Shown: piece by piece, positions 18,401 through 26,473 of the stretch | Numbering within the stretch: the stretch's first letter is position 1 | Layout of the letters: each line of letters starts with the position of its first letter | Assembly (NCBI RefSeq): GCF_037095735.1 | Contig: NZ_JBAWKD010000004.1 | Coordinates: forward strand, 248,001-312,000 | DNA length: 64,000 nt | From: Frigidibacter sp037095735 | Lineage (GTDB): Bacteria; Pseudomonadota; Alphaproteobacteria; Rhodobacterales; Rhodobacteraceae | Direction of reading: 5' to 3' | The notes under the pieces: generated by a model | Databases searched by the model: none | What the model was told of the DNA's origin: nothing | Seen by the model: only the letters and a program-made list of their open reading frames with translations | Translations under genes and position numbers: made by a program

Positions 18401-19081
18401 GACGGGTCGCTGGGCGAGATCTTCATCGACATGCACAAGGAAGGCGCCGGCTTCCGCGCGATGATGAACAACTTCGCAATCGCGGTGAGCGTCGGCCTGC
18501 AATACGGTGTTCCCCTTGAAGAATTCGTCGACGCCTTCACCTTCACCAAATTCGAGCCCGCGGGCATGGTGCAGGGCAACGACTCGATCAAGTCGGCGAC
18601 TTCGATCCTTGACTACGTATTCCGGGAACTGGCGGTCAGCTATCTCGACCGCACCGATCTTGCGCATGTCGCCCCGAAGGGCGCGAGCTTCGACGACATC
18701 GGCACCGGCTCGCATGACGTCACCGGCCCGAATGTCGCCCCGGTCAGCGAAAGCGCCGCGTCGAAATCGCTCGAGGTGCTGAAGCAGATCTCGTCCACGG
18801 GCTATCTGCGCAAGCGCCTGCCGCAGGAACTGGTGGTGCTGCAGGGCGGTGCCGCGACCGCGCTGATGGGCGATCTGGACACGGTGACCGCGCTGAACCG
18901 GCTGGTGCCGGAAACCTCGACCTCGCTCGCGAGCGGCGTGGTGTCGATGGATGCGCGCACCAAGGCCAAGATGCAGGGCTACGAGGGCGAGGCCTGCGGC
19001 GAATGTGGCAACTACACGCTGGTGCGCAACGGCACCTGCATGAAATGCAACACCTGCGGCGGTACCTCGGGCTGCAGCTGA
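15419..19081 (+). CDS. nrdJ: Adenosylcobalamin-dependent (class II) ribonucleoside-diphosphate reductase
   Basis: 1220 aa from the ATG at 15419 (MKIERRFTEAGRDAYAALAF). The ~97 codons open upstream are not family-like and span the NrdR boxes. Visible: AAPNSPQWFNTGLHWAYGV and PHACFIQSVSDDLV (N-terminal part), GSGTGTNFSSLRG substrate loop, radical-site region NPCSEYMFLDDTACNLASMNL, and PTGTIGLVMDCDTTGIEPDFALVKFKKLAGGGYFKIIN. The C-terminus has a zinc-ribbon-like CGECGNYTLV...CMKCNTCGG. It makes deoxyribonucleotides with coenzyme B12, with or without oxygen. Single-gene unit with its own terminator. No nrdAB or nrdDG is present here. Confidence 0.96.
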   Translation: MKIERRFTEAGRDAYAALAFTTTTSEIRNPDGKIVFRNEAVEVPEGWSQVAADVLAQKYFRKAGVPARLKKVREKGVPEFLWRSVPDEDQLAKLPEGERFTGETSGKQVFDRLAGAWAYWGWKGGYFTTEADASAYFDEMRFMLAAQMAAPNSPQWFNTGLHWAYGVDGPAQGHYYVDFKTGKLVKSDSAYEHPQPHACFIQSVSDDLVNEGGIMDLWVREARLFKYGSGTGTNFSSLRGEGEKLSGGGKSSGLMGFLKIGDRAAGAIKSGGTTRRAAKMVICDMDHPDIEQFINWKVIEEQKVASLVAGSKMHERQLNEIFAAIRAWDGSSEDAVDPAKNDGLKKAIRAAKKVSIPETYINRVLQYAGQGFGSIEFPTYDTDWDSEAYISVSGQNSNNSVRVTDAFLKAVRDDAPWELVRRTDGKVAKTVKARELWNQIGHAAWACADPGIQYHDTVNAWHTCPEDGEIRGSNPCSEYMFLDDTACNLASMNLLQFYKDAKFDAQAYVHASKLWTVTLEISVTMAQFPSKEIAQRSYDYRTLGLGYANIGGLLMNMGLGYDSDEGRALCGALTAIMTGVAYATSAEMAGELGAFPGYARNREHMLRVIRNHRAAAYGSGKYEALNVAPVALDHANCPDQSLVALAKSAWDEALSLGEKHGFRNAQATVIAPTGTIGLVMDCDTTGIEPDFALVKFKKLAGGGYFKIINRSVPGALETLGYGSAQIEEIIAYAVGHASLGNCPGINHTALIGHGFGARELEKIEAALPTAFDIRFVFNQWTLGESFCRETLGIPAEKLNDPSFDMLRHLGFSKAQIDAANDHVCGTMTLEGAPFLKDEHLPVFDCANACGKKGKRYLSVSSHIHMMAAAQSFISGAISKTINMPNSASIAEALDAYELSHSLALKANALYRDGSKLSQPLASALVEDDEEAEEILATGTPMEKAQVIAEKIVEKVIVKEIVRTHREKLPERRKGYTQKAVVGGHKVYLRTGEYKDGSLGEIFIDMHKEGAGFRAMMNNFAIAVSVGLQYGVPLEEFVDAFTFTKFEPAGMVQGNDSIKSATSILDYVFRELAVSYLDRTDLAHVAPKGASFDDIGTGSHDVTGPNVAPVSESAASKSLEVLKQISSTGYLRKRLPQELVVLQGGAATALMGDLDTVTALNRLVPETSTSLASGVVSMDARTKAKMQGYEGEACGECGNYTLVRNGTCMKCNTCGGTSGCS

Positions 19082-19102
19082 CGCTGCAGCAACCGCGCAT
19101 GG

Positions 19103-19136
19103 AAAGGCCCGGCGTCACCGCCGGGCCTTTTCGTTT
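19103..19136 (+). terminator. Intrinsic terminator of nrdJ
   Basis: Stem AAAGGCCCGGCG / CGCCGGGCCTTT with a four-base TCAC loop, ending in TTTTCGTTT, 22 bases after the nrdJ stop. Very strong. A second G/C hairpin (GGGGGAGCC/GGCTCCCCC, about 19146-19165) follows and resembles the hairpin half of the dispersed element found elsewhere. Confidence 0.92.
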
Positions 19137-19260
19137 CGAAGGCCGGGGGAGCCGCGGCTCCCCCGGACCCCCTGCGCCCAAGCGATGACCTTCGAGCGGC
19201 GCCTGGCCGGTTGACAGGGCCCGGCAGGGCCGCCGGCCTGCGGTGGCTGCTGTGCGCGGG

Positions 19261-21306
19261 TCAGCCCCGCCGCCGCCGTCGGCCACCCTCAGCCGAGCCG
19301 GCGGGGTTGTAGCTGACCTGCGGCAGCGTCACCTCGGTCGCGAGGTTCGGGAAGGCGTCGGTCGCATGCGGCAGCGCCGAGGCGTTCACGAAATGCTCCT
19401 GGAAGCGCGGCTGGGTCGCGGTCTCGATCTTCTCGATCCGGCGCACGCCGGCCTCGATCCGGGCGCGGGCGCCACGGTTCACCAGCGCGATCCGCGCGCC
19501 CGTCCCGGCGGCATTGCCGGTCGAGGCGACACGGGCCAGCGGCACATCCGGGATCATCCCCAGCACCATCGCGTGTTTCGGGCTGATATGGGCGCCGAAG
19601 GCCCCGGCCAGCACCACGCGGTCGACGTGATCGACGCCGCGCGCGTCCATCAGAAGTCGTGCGCCCGCGTAAAGCGCGGATTTCGCAAGCTGGATCGCCC
19701 GCACGTCGCCCTGCGTCACCGTGATCCGGGGCCCGCCCTCGGGCGTGCCGTCATGCAGCAGGTAGCTGTGGGTGCGGCCCTGCGGTTCCGAACGCTCGGT
19801 CCCGGTCTGCTCGGCCGAGCCGATCAGGCCAGAGGCGTCCATCAGCCCCGCGATCCGCATCTCGGCCAGCGCCTCGATGATGCCCGAGCCGCAGATGCCG
19901 GTGACGCCGGTGGCCTTGACCGCCGCGGCGAAGCCCGGGTCGTCGGACCAGAGGTCCGAGCCGATGACCCGGAAGCGCGGCTCCTTGGTGACCGGGTCGA
20001 TCTCGACCCGCTCGATCGCGCCGGGGGCGGCGCGCTGGCCGCTGGAGATCTGGGCGCCTTCGAAGGCGGGGCCGGTGGGCGAGGAACAGGCCAGCACCCC
20101 CTGCCGGTCGCCCAGCAGGATCTCGGCATTGGTGCCGACATCGACGATCAGCACGAGGTCGTCCGATGTCTCGGGCGATTCGCTGAGCGCCACGGCCGCC
20201 GCGTCGGCGCCGACATGGCCCGCGATCAGCGGCAGGGTGTAGAGCCGCGCGGCCGGGTTGAAGCCCGCGATGCCAAGTTCTGCCAGCCCGAGGTCGAGCG
20301 CCGCGTCCGAGGCCAGCGCAAAGGGCGCCTGACCCAGTTCGACCGGATCGATCCCGAGGAACAGGTGGTGCATCACCGGGTTGCAGACCACCACCGCCTC
20401 GACGATCTCGCGCGCGTCGATGCCGGCCTCGGCCGCGAGCGAGCGGGCGAGGTCACCGATGGCCGCGCGCACGGCGGCGGTCATCTCTGCCGCGCCGCCC
20501 GGCGTCATCATCGAGTAGCTGACCCGGCTCATCAGGTCTTCGCCGAAGCGGATCTGCGGGTTCATCACGCCGGCCGAGGCGATGACATGGCCGTCGGAAA
20601 GGTCGGTCAGATGCGCGGCGATGGTGGTCGAGCCGAGGTCGAAGGCGATGCCCTTCAGGGCCTCGGTCCTGAGCCCCGGCCAGAGGTCGATCACCCGCGA
20701 GCGGCCCGCGCCGTCGGTATGGACGGCGGCGGTGACCGCCCAGCCGGCCTTGCGCAGCGCGGGCTGCAGGCTGGCGAGCCCCGCGAGCGTCGGCGCTTCG
20801 GTCACCGGGTGGCCGGCGGTGGCCAGCGCGGCGGTCAGCCGCTGCCAGTCGCCCGAGGGATCGTCCATGTCGGGTTCCTGCACCTCGACATAGGCAAGGC
20901 GGGTGGCGGGATCCATCGCGATCGGGCGGGCGTCGGCCGACTTGCGGATCACCTGCCGGTGCAGCTGGCTTTCGGGCGGCACGTCGATCAGCGTGTCGGC
21001 CTCGATGCAGGCCTGGCAGCCAAGGCGGCGGCCGGGGGCGAGGCCGCGCTTTTCGGCATAGCGCGCCTCGACCGCGTTCCAGGGCGACAGCGCGCCCTCG
21101 GTCGCGGTGATGCCGTGCTTGGCGAACTGGCCGACCTGCGGCGCGACCTGGCATTTCGAGCAGATGCCGCGCCCGCCGCAGACCGAGTCGAGATCGACCC
21201 CCAGCGCGCGCGCCGCGGCCAGCACCGTGGTGCCGCGCGCGACGCGGCCGCGCTTGCCGGAGGGGGTGAAGATCACCAGCGGATCGGGGGAGGATGCATC
21301 GGGCAT
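19261..21306 (-). CDS. RACo-like Fe-S ASKHA protein (corrinoid activation type, DUF4445)
   Basis: 681 aa. An N-terminal plant-type [2Fe-2S] ferredoxin domain has Cys at 43, 49, 52 and 97 (CGGRGICSKC ... LGCQAC). A linker and a large ASKHA ATPase-fold region follow (AFDLGSTTIAAHLTDL, VVVCNPVMHHLFLGI, LIVDVGTNAEILLG, GSGIIEALAEM, VDRVVLAGAFG). This is the layout of RACo, which uses ATP to drive reduction of Co(II) corrinoid proteins back to Co(I) for methyl transfer. A methyltransferase or corrinoid-protein partner is not encoded nearby. The last ~10 residues are Arg/Gly-rich (GGRRRRRG). The gene is flanked by convergent nrdJ and a divergent hypothetical gene. Confidence 0.85.
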   Translation of the reverse strand: MPDASSPDPLVIFTPSGKRGRVARGTTVLAAARALGVDLDSVCGGRGICSKCQVAPQVGQFAKHGITATEGALSPWNAVEARYAEKRGLAPGRRLGCQACIEADTLIDVPPESQLHRQVIRKSADARPIAMDPATRLAYVEVQEPDMDDPSGDWQRLTAALATAGHPVTEAPTLAGLASLQPALRKAGWAVTAAVHTDGAGRSRVIDLWPGLRTEALKGIAFDLGSTTIAAHLTDLSDGHVIASAGVMNPQIRFGEDLMSRVSYSMMTPGGAAEMTAAVRAAIGDLARSLAAEAGIDAREIVEAVVVCNPVMHHLFLGIDPVELGQAPFALASDAALDLGLAELGIAGFNPAARLYTLPLIAGHVGADAAAVALSESPETSDDLVLIVDVGTNAEILLGDRQGVLACSSPTGPAFEGAQISSGQRAAPGAIERVEIDPVTKEPRFRVIGSDLWSDDPGFAAAVKATGVTGICGSGIIEALAEMRIAGLMDASGLIGSAEQTGTERSEPQGRTHSYLLHDGTPEGGPRITVTQGDVRAIQLAKSALYAGARLLMDARGVDHVDRVVLAGAFGAHISPKHAMVLGMIPDVPLARVASTGNAAGTGARIALVNRGARARIEAGVRRIEKIETATQPRFQEHFVNASALPHATDAFPNLATEVTLPQVSYNPAGSAEGGRRRRRG

Positions 21307-21537
21307 GGGCGGACTCCTTCGCGGCCAGCCAAGCAGCGGCCCCCGGGGCGGGCTTGTCCGAATCCGCCCTGCCGTCGCGCGCCCGCGTCATCGGGGGCGA
21401 TGGGGGCGTCACCGCGGTGCTTGCGGGCCGGGCGGGGGCAGGGCAATCTCGCGCGCGGGGAGTGGGCGATGCGCCCGACGGCCGGCGGGCCGGGGCGGAT
21501 CGTGACGGACGGCGCGGGATCTTGAGGGATCGGACGC

Positions 21538-21882
21538 ATGAGGACTGGACGGCTCGTCAGGCGGCATCTGGCCGCGATACTCGATCATTGCCGGCGGGTG
21601 GATCCGGGCGACCTTGCCCGGTTGCAGGAACCGCGGTGGTCGAAGCTGACCTTCGACGTGAATTTCCCGGTGCTGGCGCCGGTCGCGGGCCTGCCGCAGG
21701 CGCTGGCGCGGCGCTACTGGCCCGAGGTGCACGAGCTGCAGGGGCGGCGCCTGCGGGTGCTGGGCCAGTGGTACGACCCGCCCACCAGCCGCAGCCTGAT
21801 GCTGGTCGAGGACTGGCTGGCGCTGCGCGGGCTGCTCGGGGCGGGCGACCTGCCGGCGCGGTTGCCCGAGCCGGGGCGGTAG
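21538..21882 (+). CDS. Conserved-looking hypothetical protein
   Basis: 114 aa, basic at both ends, with no signal peptide and no membrane segment. Residues 25-80 (RLQEPRWSKLTFDVNFPVLA, then ARRYWPEVHELQGRRLRVLGQWYDPPTSRSLML) look like a folded domain. I have an impression of similar small alphaproteobacterial proteins with an SK-TFD-NYPF and RYW...QWY pattern, but cannot name the family. An AGGGA run lies 10 bases before the ATG. It is divergent from the RACo-like gene and followed by a long gene-free tract. Confidence 0.6.
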   Translation: MRTGRLVRRHLAAILDHCRRVDPGDLARLQEPRWSKLTFDVNFPVLAPVAGLPQALARRYWPEVHELQGRRLRVLGQWYDPPTSRSLMLVEDWLALRGLLGAGDLPARLPEPGR

Positions 21883-22646
21883 CGTCGTCGGCGCCCGGGT
21901 GCCGCCTGCGGGCGGCTCGGGGGTGCGGGGCCGATTTCGGCGTCCTGCGGAGGATCGCGTCTCGTTGTCGGTCCGACGGGCTTGTCGCGACCTTGGATGT
22001 GGTACGTCCCGAAGCAGGACCGCGCCCGCCGGTGGCGACGCGACCGGACGGGGCCGGCGACCACCTCGGCGAGAGGATCTGTCCGGGCCGGTAGCACCGG
22101 CGAGGCACGCGGAGCCGCCGGACCAACAGAATGGGTCCAAGCGGCGTGTCACTGCGCGAGGGTCTCGACCGGCAACGTCGGGCCCTTCCGGGCGGCAGGG
22201 TCGGCCGAGGCGGCAGGACTCATCGTTGCGGCAGGGCGCTCCGGGGGCCGGGGGCGGCCGGCAGGACAGTGCCCAAACTATCGAGAGGGCGCGCGCTGGG
22301 TGGCCGAGGCTGGCGGTGCGAAGGTGGCGACAGGGCGCGCCGGGTCGGCTGGGAGGATTGCGGCTGCCGCGGCGCCGGGGGCGGGGTCATCGCGGTGAGA
22401 GGGCGCGACAGGGCGCACTGGGTGACCGCGTGGGCGGGGATGACAGGGAGGACCGCGGCGAGAGCACTCGCCGGGGCGGGAACGCACGGTCGGGGACGAC
22501 GGGCCGCGCGCGGGCGACCGGATCAGCCGTGGCGACACCTCTCCGCACCCGTCGATCCGAGGGCGGTCCGCGGCGCGCCCAAGGCTCTGCCGCGTCGGCA
22601 GGCGGGGATGGTCCGGGCGGCGACGGCGCCTGTCGTGCCGGGGGCG
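21883..22646. other. 764-bp gene-free, G-rich tract with internal short repeats
   Basis: No frame here looks like protein, despite long open frames on both strands that the base composition explains. The plus strand is strikingly G-over-C rich. Short motifs recur, for example GAGAGGGCGCG at about 22283 and 22397, and GCGACAGGGCGC at about 22328 and 22404. It is the longest gene-free stretch in the window. It may be a decayed gene or repeat debris. No RNA gene is evident. Confidence 0.5.
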
Positions 22647-23270
22647 TCAGGCCTCGATCGGTTCGATCAGCTCGGGCCCGTCGTCGCGGATCCCGAAGCG
22701 GGCGACCGGGTGGTGGCGCAGCCGCGCGCCCGCGCCGAGGTCAGGCCCCTCGCGGCCCGAGAGCCAGTCCTCGCGTTCGTCCGGCGACAGGATCACCGGC
22801 ATCCGGCTGTGCACCGCCGCGACCTCGGGCGTGGCGGCGCGGGTCAGGATCGTGCAGGTCATCAGGTCCTGCCACAGCGAGCAGAGCCCGGCGAAATACA
22901 GCGTCTCGGCATTGCCGGCGGGCAGGATGACATGCGGCTGCTTGGCCCCCGCCGTGCCGGTCCATTCGTAATAGCCCCCCGCCGGGATCAGGCAGCGGCC
23001 GTATTTCCACGCCCCCTTGAACGAGGGCTTGGTGGCCGCGTCCTCGATGCGCGCGTTGAAGGTGGTGGCCTTCCACTCGGCCAGCGTGCCGCGGTGCCAC
23101 GAGGGGACCAGCCACCAGCGCGCCATCCGCGCCTGCTCGGGCCGGCGGCCGAGGATCAGCACCTCTTCCGTCGGCTTGATGTTGAAGCGCCGGGCGAAGG
23201 GGTCGATCTTCAGCTCTGACAGCTCGGTCTCGCCGCCGCGCAGGTTGGGGTCGATGAAGCGTCCGCACAT
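22647..23270 (-). CDS. SRAP-domain protein (YedK/HMCES family)
   Basis: 207 aa. The start MCGRF is diagnostic: after removal of Met, Cys2 is the catalytic nucleophile that forms a thiazolidine crosslink with abasic sites in single-stranded DNA. Other SRAP residues are present: RRFNIKPTEEVLIL, RWWLVPSWH, FNARIEDAATKPSFKGAWKYGRCLIPAGGYYEWTG (catalytic Glu) and AAVHSRMPVIL (catalytic His). The role is shielding of abasic lesions in ssDNA. ATG at 23268-23270, with GGGAGA upstream. It faces away from the pirin gene. Confidence 0.94.
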   Translation of the reverse strand: MCGRFIDPNLRGGETELSELKIDPFARRFNIKPTEEVLILGRRPEQARMARWWLVPSWHRGTLAEWKATTFNARIEDAATKPSFKGAWKYGRCLIPAGGYYEWTGTAGAKQPHVILPAGNAETLYFAGLCSLWQDLMTCTILTRAATPEVAAVHSRMPVILSPDEREDWLSGREGPDLGAGARLRHHPVARFGIRDDGPELIEPIEA

Positions 23271-23409
23271 GGGGATCTCCCTTTCCGGGCGGCACTGTCG
23301 CGCGAAGGGCGAAAGGGGGCAAGGCGGCCCGCACAGGCCCGGTGCGCGCCTGCGGCTGGATCGCGGCGGCCGGGCAGGGCAGGATCGGGGCCGGACCAAG
23401 GAGGATGCC

Positions 23410-24345
23410 ATGAGCTGGAACCCCGCGCTGGACCCGATGCTGCCCGACCCGACCGCGGTCGACGCGATCGAGACGGTGATCGTGCCCCGCGCCCGCGACA
23501 TCGGCGGCTTCGAGGTGCGCCGCGCGCTGCCCGCGCCGCGGCGGCAGATGGTCGGGCCCTTCATCTTCTTCGACCAGATGGGCCCGGCCGAGTTCCTGAC
23601 CGGGCAGGGCATCGACGTGCGCCCGCATCCGCATATCGGGCTGGCGACGGTGACCTACCTGATGTCGGGCCGGCTGCATCACCGCGATTCGATCGGCACC
23701 GACCAGTGGATCGAGCCGGGGGCGGTGAACTGGATGCTGGCCGGCGACGGCATCACCCATTCCGAGCGGACCGATGGCACGGCCCGCGCGCAGCCGCAGA
23801 CGATGTTCGGCATCCAGACCTGGTTCGCGCTGCCCGAGCGGCACGAGGATGACGCGGCGAGCTTCGCCCATGTCGGGGCCGGTGACCTGCCGGTGCTCGA
23901 GGCCGAGGGCAAGCGGCTGCGGCTGATCCTGGGCTCTGGCTGGGGGGCGCGCGCGCCGCTGTCGCTGCCGTCCGAGACCTTCTATGCCGATGCGGTGCTG
24001 GATCCCTTCGCGGCGATCCCGATGCCCGACGATCACGAGGACCGCGGCGCCTATGTGCTGGACGGCGCGGTCGAGATCGCGGGGCAGGTGTTCGAGGCCG
24101 GGCGGATGATGGTGTTCCGCCCCGGCGACCGGGTGTCGATGAAGGCGGGGCCGTTCGGGGCGCGGGTGATGCTTCTGGGCGGCGAGACGCTGAACGGCCC
24201 GCGCTACATCTGGTGGAACTTCGTCGCCTCGTCGCGCGAGCGGATCGAGGCCGCGAAGGAGGACTGGCGCTCGGGCCGGTTCCAGGGCCGGTTCCGGCTG
24301 CCGCCGGGCGATGACGCGGAATTCGTGCCCGCGCCCGACAGGTAG
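23410..24345 (+). CDS. Pirin family protein
   Basis: 311 aa bicupin. The ATG at 23410 follows an AAGGAGG. The N-terminal cupin has the metal ligands in VRPHPHIGLATVTYLMSG and GDGITHSERT (His, His, His/Glu). The C-terminal cupin part (residues about 190-290) has YVLDGAVEIAGQVFEAGRMMVF, followed by the pirin-type end LNGPRYIWWNFVASSRERIE. Bacterial pirins have been linked to quercetinase activity, to redox-sensitive regulation and to pyruvate dehydrogenase control. Which applies here cannot be told. Divergent from the SRAP gene, so likely monocistronic. Confidence 0.93.
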   Translation: MSWNPALDPMLPDPTAVDAIETVIVPRARDIGGFEVRRALPAPRRQMVGPFIFFDQMGPAEFLTGQGIDVRPHPHIGLATVTYLMSGRLHHRDSIGTDQWIEPGAVNWMLAGDGITHSERTDGTARAQPQTMFGIQTWFALPERHEDDAASFAHVGAGDLPVLEAEGKRLRLILGSGWGARAPLSLPSETFYADAVLDPFAAIPMPDDHEDRGAYVLDGAVEIAGQVFEAGRMMVFRPGDRVSMKAGPFGARVMLLGGETLNGPRYIWWNFVASSRERIEAAKEDWRSGRFQGRFRLPPGDDAEFVPAPDR

Positions 24346-24689
24346 GCCTCGGGCCGGGGGCGGAGTCGGGGGCAGGGGGAGGTCCGTCGCGTCTTCAGGA
24401 CGCGGCCGCAAGCGGCGGTCCGGGCGCGGGACCGGCCCGGAGCCGTTGCCGAATGTCCGTGGCGAGAGGGCCCGGTCGGTGGCACGACAGGGGGCCACTG
24501 GCGGCACCGATCCCACGATGACCTGCCGCCAGCCGGCGGCTTCGGCCGGGAGCGCGAGGGAAGGACCGGTAGCGGATCGCAGGGCGTTGCGTTGACCGGG
24601 CCGCGCGTTCGGTCGGCGCCTTTGCCGGTGACGGGCTGCCGCGCTGCATCCGCCAGAGCCCGACAGGTGATCGGCGGCCGCCCGGGGCG
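24346..24689. other. 344-bp gene-free spacer
   Basis: Between the convergent pirin and Hsp70-like genes. It is G-rich at its start (GGGCCGGGGGCGGAGTCGGGGGCAG region, 24350-24380). No credible ORF, RNA gene or clear T-tailed terminator was found. Confidence 0.4.
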
Positions 24690-25958
24690 TCAGCCGTAGC
24701 GGCGCGCGGCCTCGATCGCGAGGCCGGTGCCGACCGAGCCCAGCATGTCGCCGGTCGCGAGCCGCGTGTCGGGCAGGGCGCTGCCCACCGCGCGGGCGAG
24801 CGCCGGCAGCTGCGCCGCGCCGCCGGTCAGGAACACCGTGTCGATCGCCCCCGCCTGCAGCCCGGCCTGCGCCAGCACCGTGCCGATACGTTCGGAGATC
24901 CGGGCCAGCGGGGCTTCCAGCGCCGCTTCCAGCCGCGGGCGCGTCACCACCGGATTCGGCCCGCCGGTCAGCGCGTGCAGCTCGAGCCGGGTCGCCTCGT
25001 CGGCGGTCAGCCGGATCTTCGCGGCCTCGGTCGCCATCGCCAGCGCGTGGCCGGCGCGGGTCTCGATCACCCTGAGCAGCCGCGCCACCTTCTCGGGCGC
25101 GTCCGCTTCCTTCAGCAGCGCCTTGATGTCGGTCTCGTTGCGCTGGGAATAGGCCATGTTGATCCGCACCCAGGTCGCGAGATCGACATAGTAGTGCCGC
25201 GGCATCCGGCCGCGACCGCCGCCGGTGGTGCTGTCCATGCCCAGTTCGGGCATCACCTCGGCCATCGAGAACTGGCGGTCGAAATCGGTGCCGCCGACGC
25301 GGATGCCGTCATTGCCGAGGATGTCCGCCGCCCGGTCCGCCGCCCGCGCGCGCTCGGGCGAGAGCCGGATCAGCGAGAAGTCCGAGGTGCCGCCGCCGAT
25401 GTCGACGATCAGCACCAGCTCCTCGCGCGCGAGCGTCGCCTCGTAGCTCAGCGCCGCGGCGAGGGGTTCGAACTGGAACGAGACCTCGTCGAAGCCCTGA
25501 TCCTTGGCGATCCGGGCCAGCGCGGCCTCGGCGGCGGCGTCGCCCTCGGGGTCGTCATCGACGAAATGCACGGGCCGGCCCAGCACGGCGCGGGTCAGGC
25601 GCTGGCCGGCCTCGGCATCGAGGCGGGCGCGCAGGTGGCCGAAGAATCGCGAGATCACCTCGGCGAAGGGCACGGCGCGGCGGCCGATGCGGGTGGATTC
25701 GCGGATGAGCCCGGTGCCCAGCGTCGACTTGAGCGAGCGCATCAGCCGCCCGTCCTCGCCCGAGACATAGGCGGCGACCGCGGCCCGCCCGAACAGCGGC
25801 GGGCCGCCCTCTTCGTCCCAGAACAGCGCCGAGGGCAGGGTGGGCTGGTCGCCTTCCAGCGCGATCAGGCGCGCGCGGCCCTGTTCGACAAGGCCGACGG
25901 TGGAATTCGAGGTGCCGAAGTCGATACCGCAGGCAGAGGAAAGGGCGGGCTGGGACAT
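24690..25958 (-). CDS. YegD-type Hsp70 family protein
   Basis: 422 aa. The Hsp70 nucleotide-binding domain only: phosphate-1 loop CGIDFGTSNSTVGLV at residue 10, connect/phosphate-2 loop LIVDIGGGTSDFSLI near 193, and adenosine motif FLTGGAAQLPALARAV near 380. The substrate-binding domain of DnaK is missing, as usual for E. coli YegD relatives. These are putative chaperone-like ATPases of unknown client. ATG at 25956-25958. It stands alone, divergent from the tRNA-Asp pair. Confidence 0.9.
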   Translation of the reverse strand: MSQPALSSACGIDFGTSNSTVGLVEQGRARLIALEGDQPTLPSALFWDEEGGPPLFGRAAVAAYVSGEDGRLMRSLKSTLGTGLIRESTRIGRRAVPFAEVISRFFGHLRARLDAEAGQRLTRAVLGRPVHFVDDDPEGDAAAEAALARIAKDQGFDEVSFQFEPLAAALSYEATLAREELVLIVDIGGGTSDFSLIRLSPERARAADRAADILGNDGIRVGGTDFDRQFSMAEVMPELGMDSTTGGGRGRMPRHYYVDLATWVRINMAYSQRNETDIKALLKEADAPEKVARLLRVIETRAGHALAMATEAAKIRLTADEATRLELHALTGGPNPVVTRPRLEAALEAPLARISERIGTVLAQAGLQAGAIDTVFLTGGAAQLPALARAVGSALPDTRLATGDMLGSVGTGLAIEAARRYG

Positions 25959-26084
25959 GGGAACGCTCCGGTCTGGGCGCGGGAAGGCGGCGGGAGGAAG
26001 GCGCGGTGGGTAGCCCGGCGGGGCGGCGGTGTAAAGGGCGCAGGGGGTCGTAACGGCAACCTGCCGAAACCCGCACAGAGGTGC

Positions 26085-26113
26085 TTGACGCCATCCGCGG
26101 CAGACCCTAAGAA
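26085..26113 (+). promoter_or_regulatory. Predicted sigma-70-type promoter of the tRNA-Asp pair
   Basis: TTGACG (26085-26090), 17-base spacer, TAAGAA (26108-26113), 37 bases before the first tRNA. TTGACG is a favoured -35 in Rhodobacter-type promoters. Confidence 0.7.
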
Positions 26114-26149
26114 CCCCCCACGTTCGGACGGCGATCCGGGCGGCTGCAA

Positions 26150-26226
26150 GCGGTTGTAGCTCAGTTGGTTAGAGTACCGGCCTGTCACGCCGGGGGTCGC
26201 GGGTTCGAGCCCCGTCAACCGCGCCA
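26150..26226 (+). tRNA. tRNA-Asp (anticodon GTC), copy 1
   Basis: 77 bases with CCA. GCGGTTG pairs with CAACCGC. Anticodon loop CTGTCAC contains GTC and the T-loop is GGTTCGAGCCC. Confidence 0.97.
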
Positions 26227-26256
26227 GCCTCCAGGATCGCCATCGAACGGTGAATT

Positions 26257-26333
26257 GCGGTTGTAGCTCAGTTGGTTAGAGTACCGGCCTGTCACGCCGG
26301 GGGTCGCGGGTTCGAGCCCCGTCAACCGCGCCA
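26257..26333 (+). tRNA. tRNA-Asp (anticodon GTC), copy 2
   Basis: Identical in sequence to the copy at 26150-26226, 30 bases downstream and surely in the same transcript. A terminator hairpin follows at 26348. Confidence 0.97.
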
Positions 26334-26347
26334 TTCACCCTACCTGC

Positions 26348-26386
26348 CAACGGCCGGTCCCTCGCGGGTCCGGCCGTTTGCCGTTT
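26348..26386 (+). terminator. Terminator after the tRNA-Asp pair
   Basis: CAACGGCCGG / CCGGCCGTTT stem (26348-26357 with 26370-26379) with a 12-base loop, then TTTGCCGTTT. Confidence 0.75.
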
Positions 26387-26425
26387 GCGCGCCCTCTGGA
26401 CCGTGCCCCAAAGCCGGGGGGGGCG

Positions 26426-26459
26426 CGGGGGGCCGCGTCGGCCCCCCGACCCTGTTTTT
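26426..26459 (+). terminator. Second strong hairpin with T-run
   Basis: 10-bp perfect stem (26426-26435 with 26439-26448) and a CGT loop, followed after CCCTG by TTTTT at 26454-26458. It would back up termination of the tRNA transcript before the convergent GNAT gene. Confidence 0.65.
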
Positions 26460-26473
26460 CGGCGCGCCGCCGC

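Noticed and set aside
15116..18715. A 1199-codon minus-strand open frame under nrdJ
   Set aside because: Same antisense artefact; the plus-strand product is an unmistakable class II ribonucleotide reductase.
22131..23219. Long plus-strand open frames in and beyond the G-rich tract
   Set aside because: They run antisense into the SRAP gene and give low-complexity Gly/Arg sequence.
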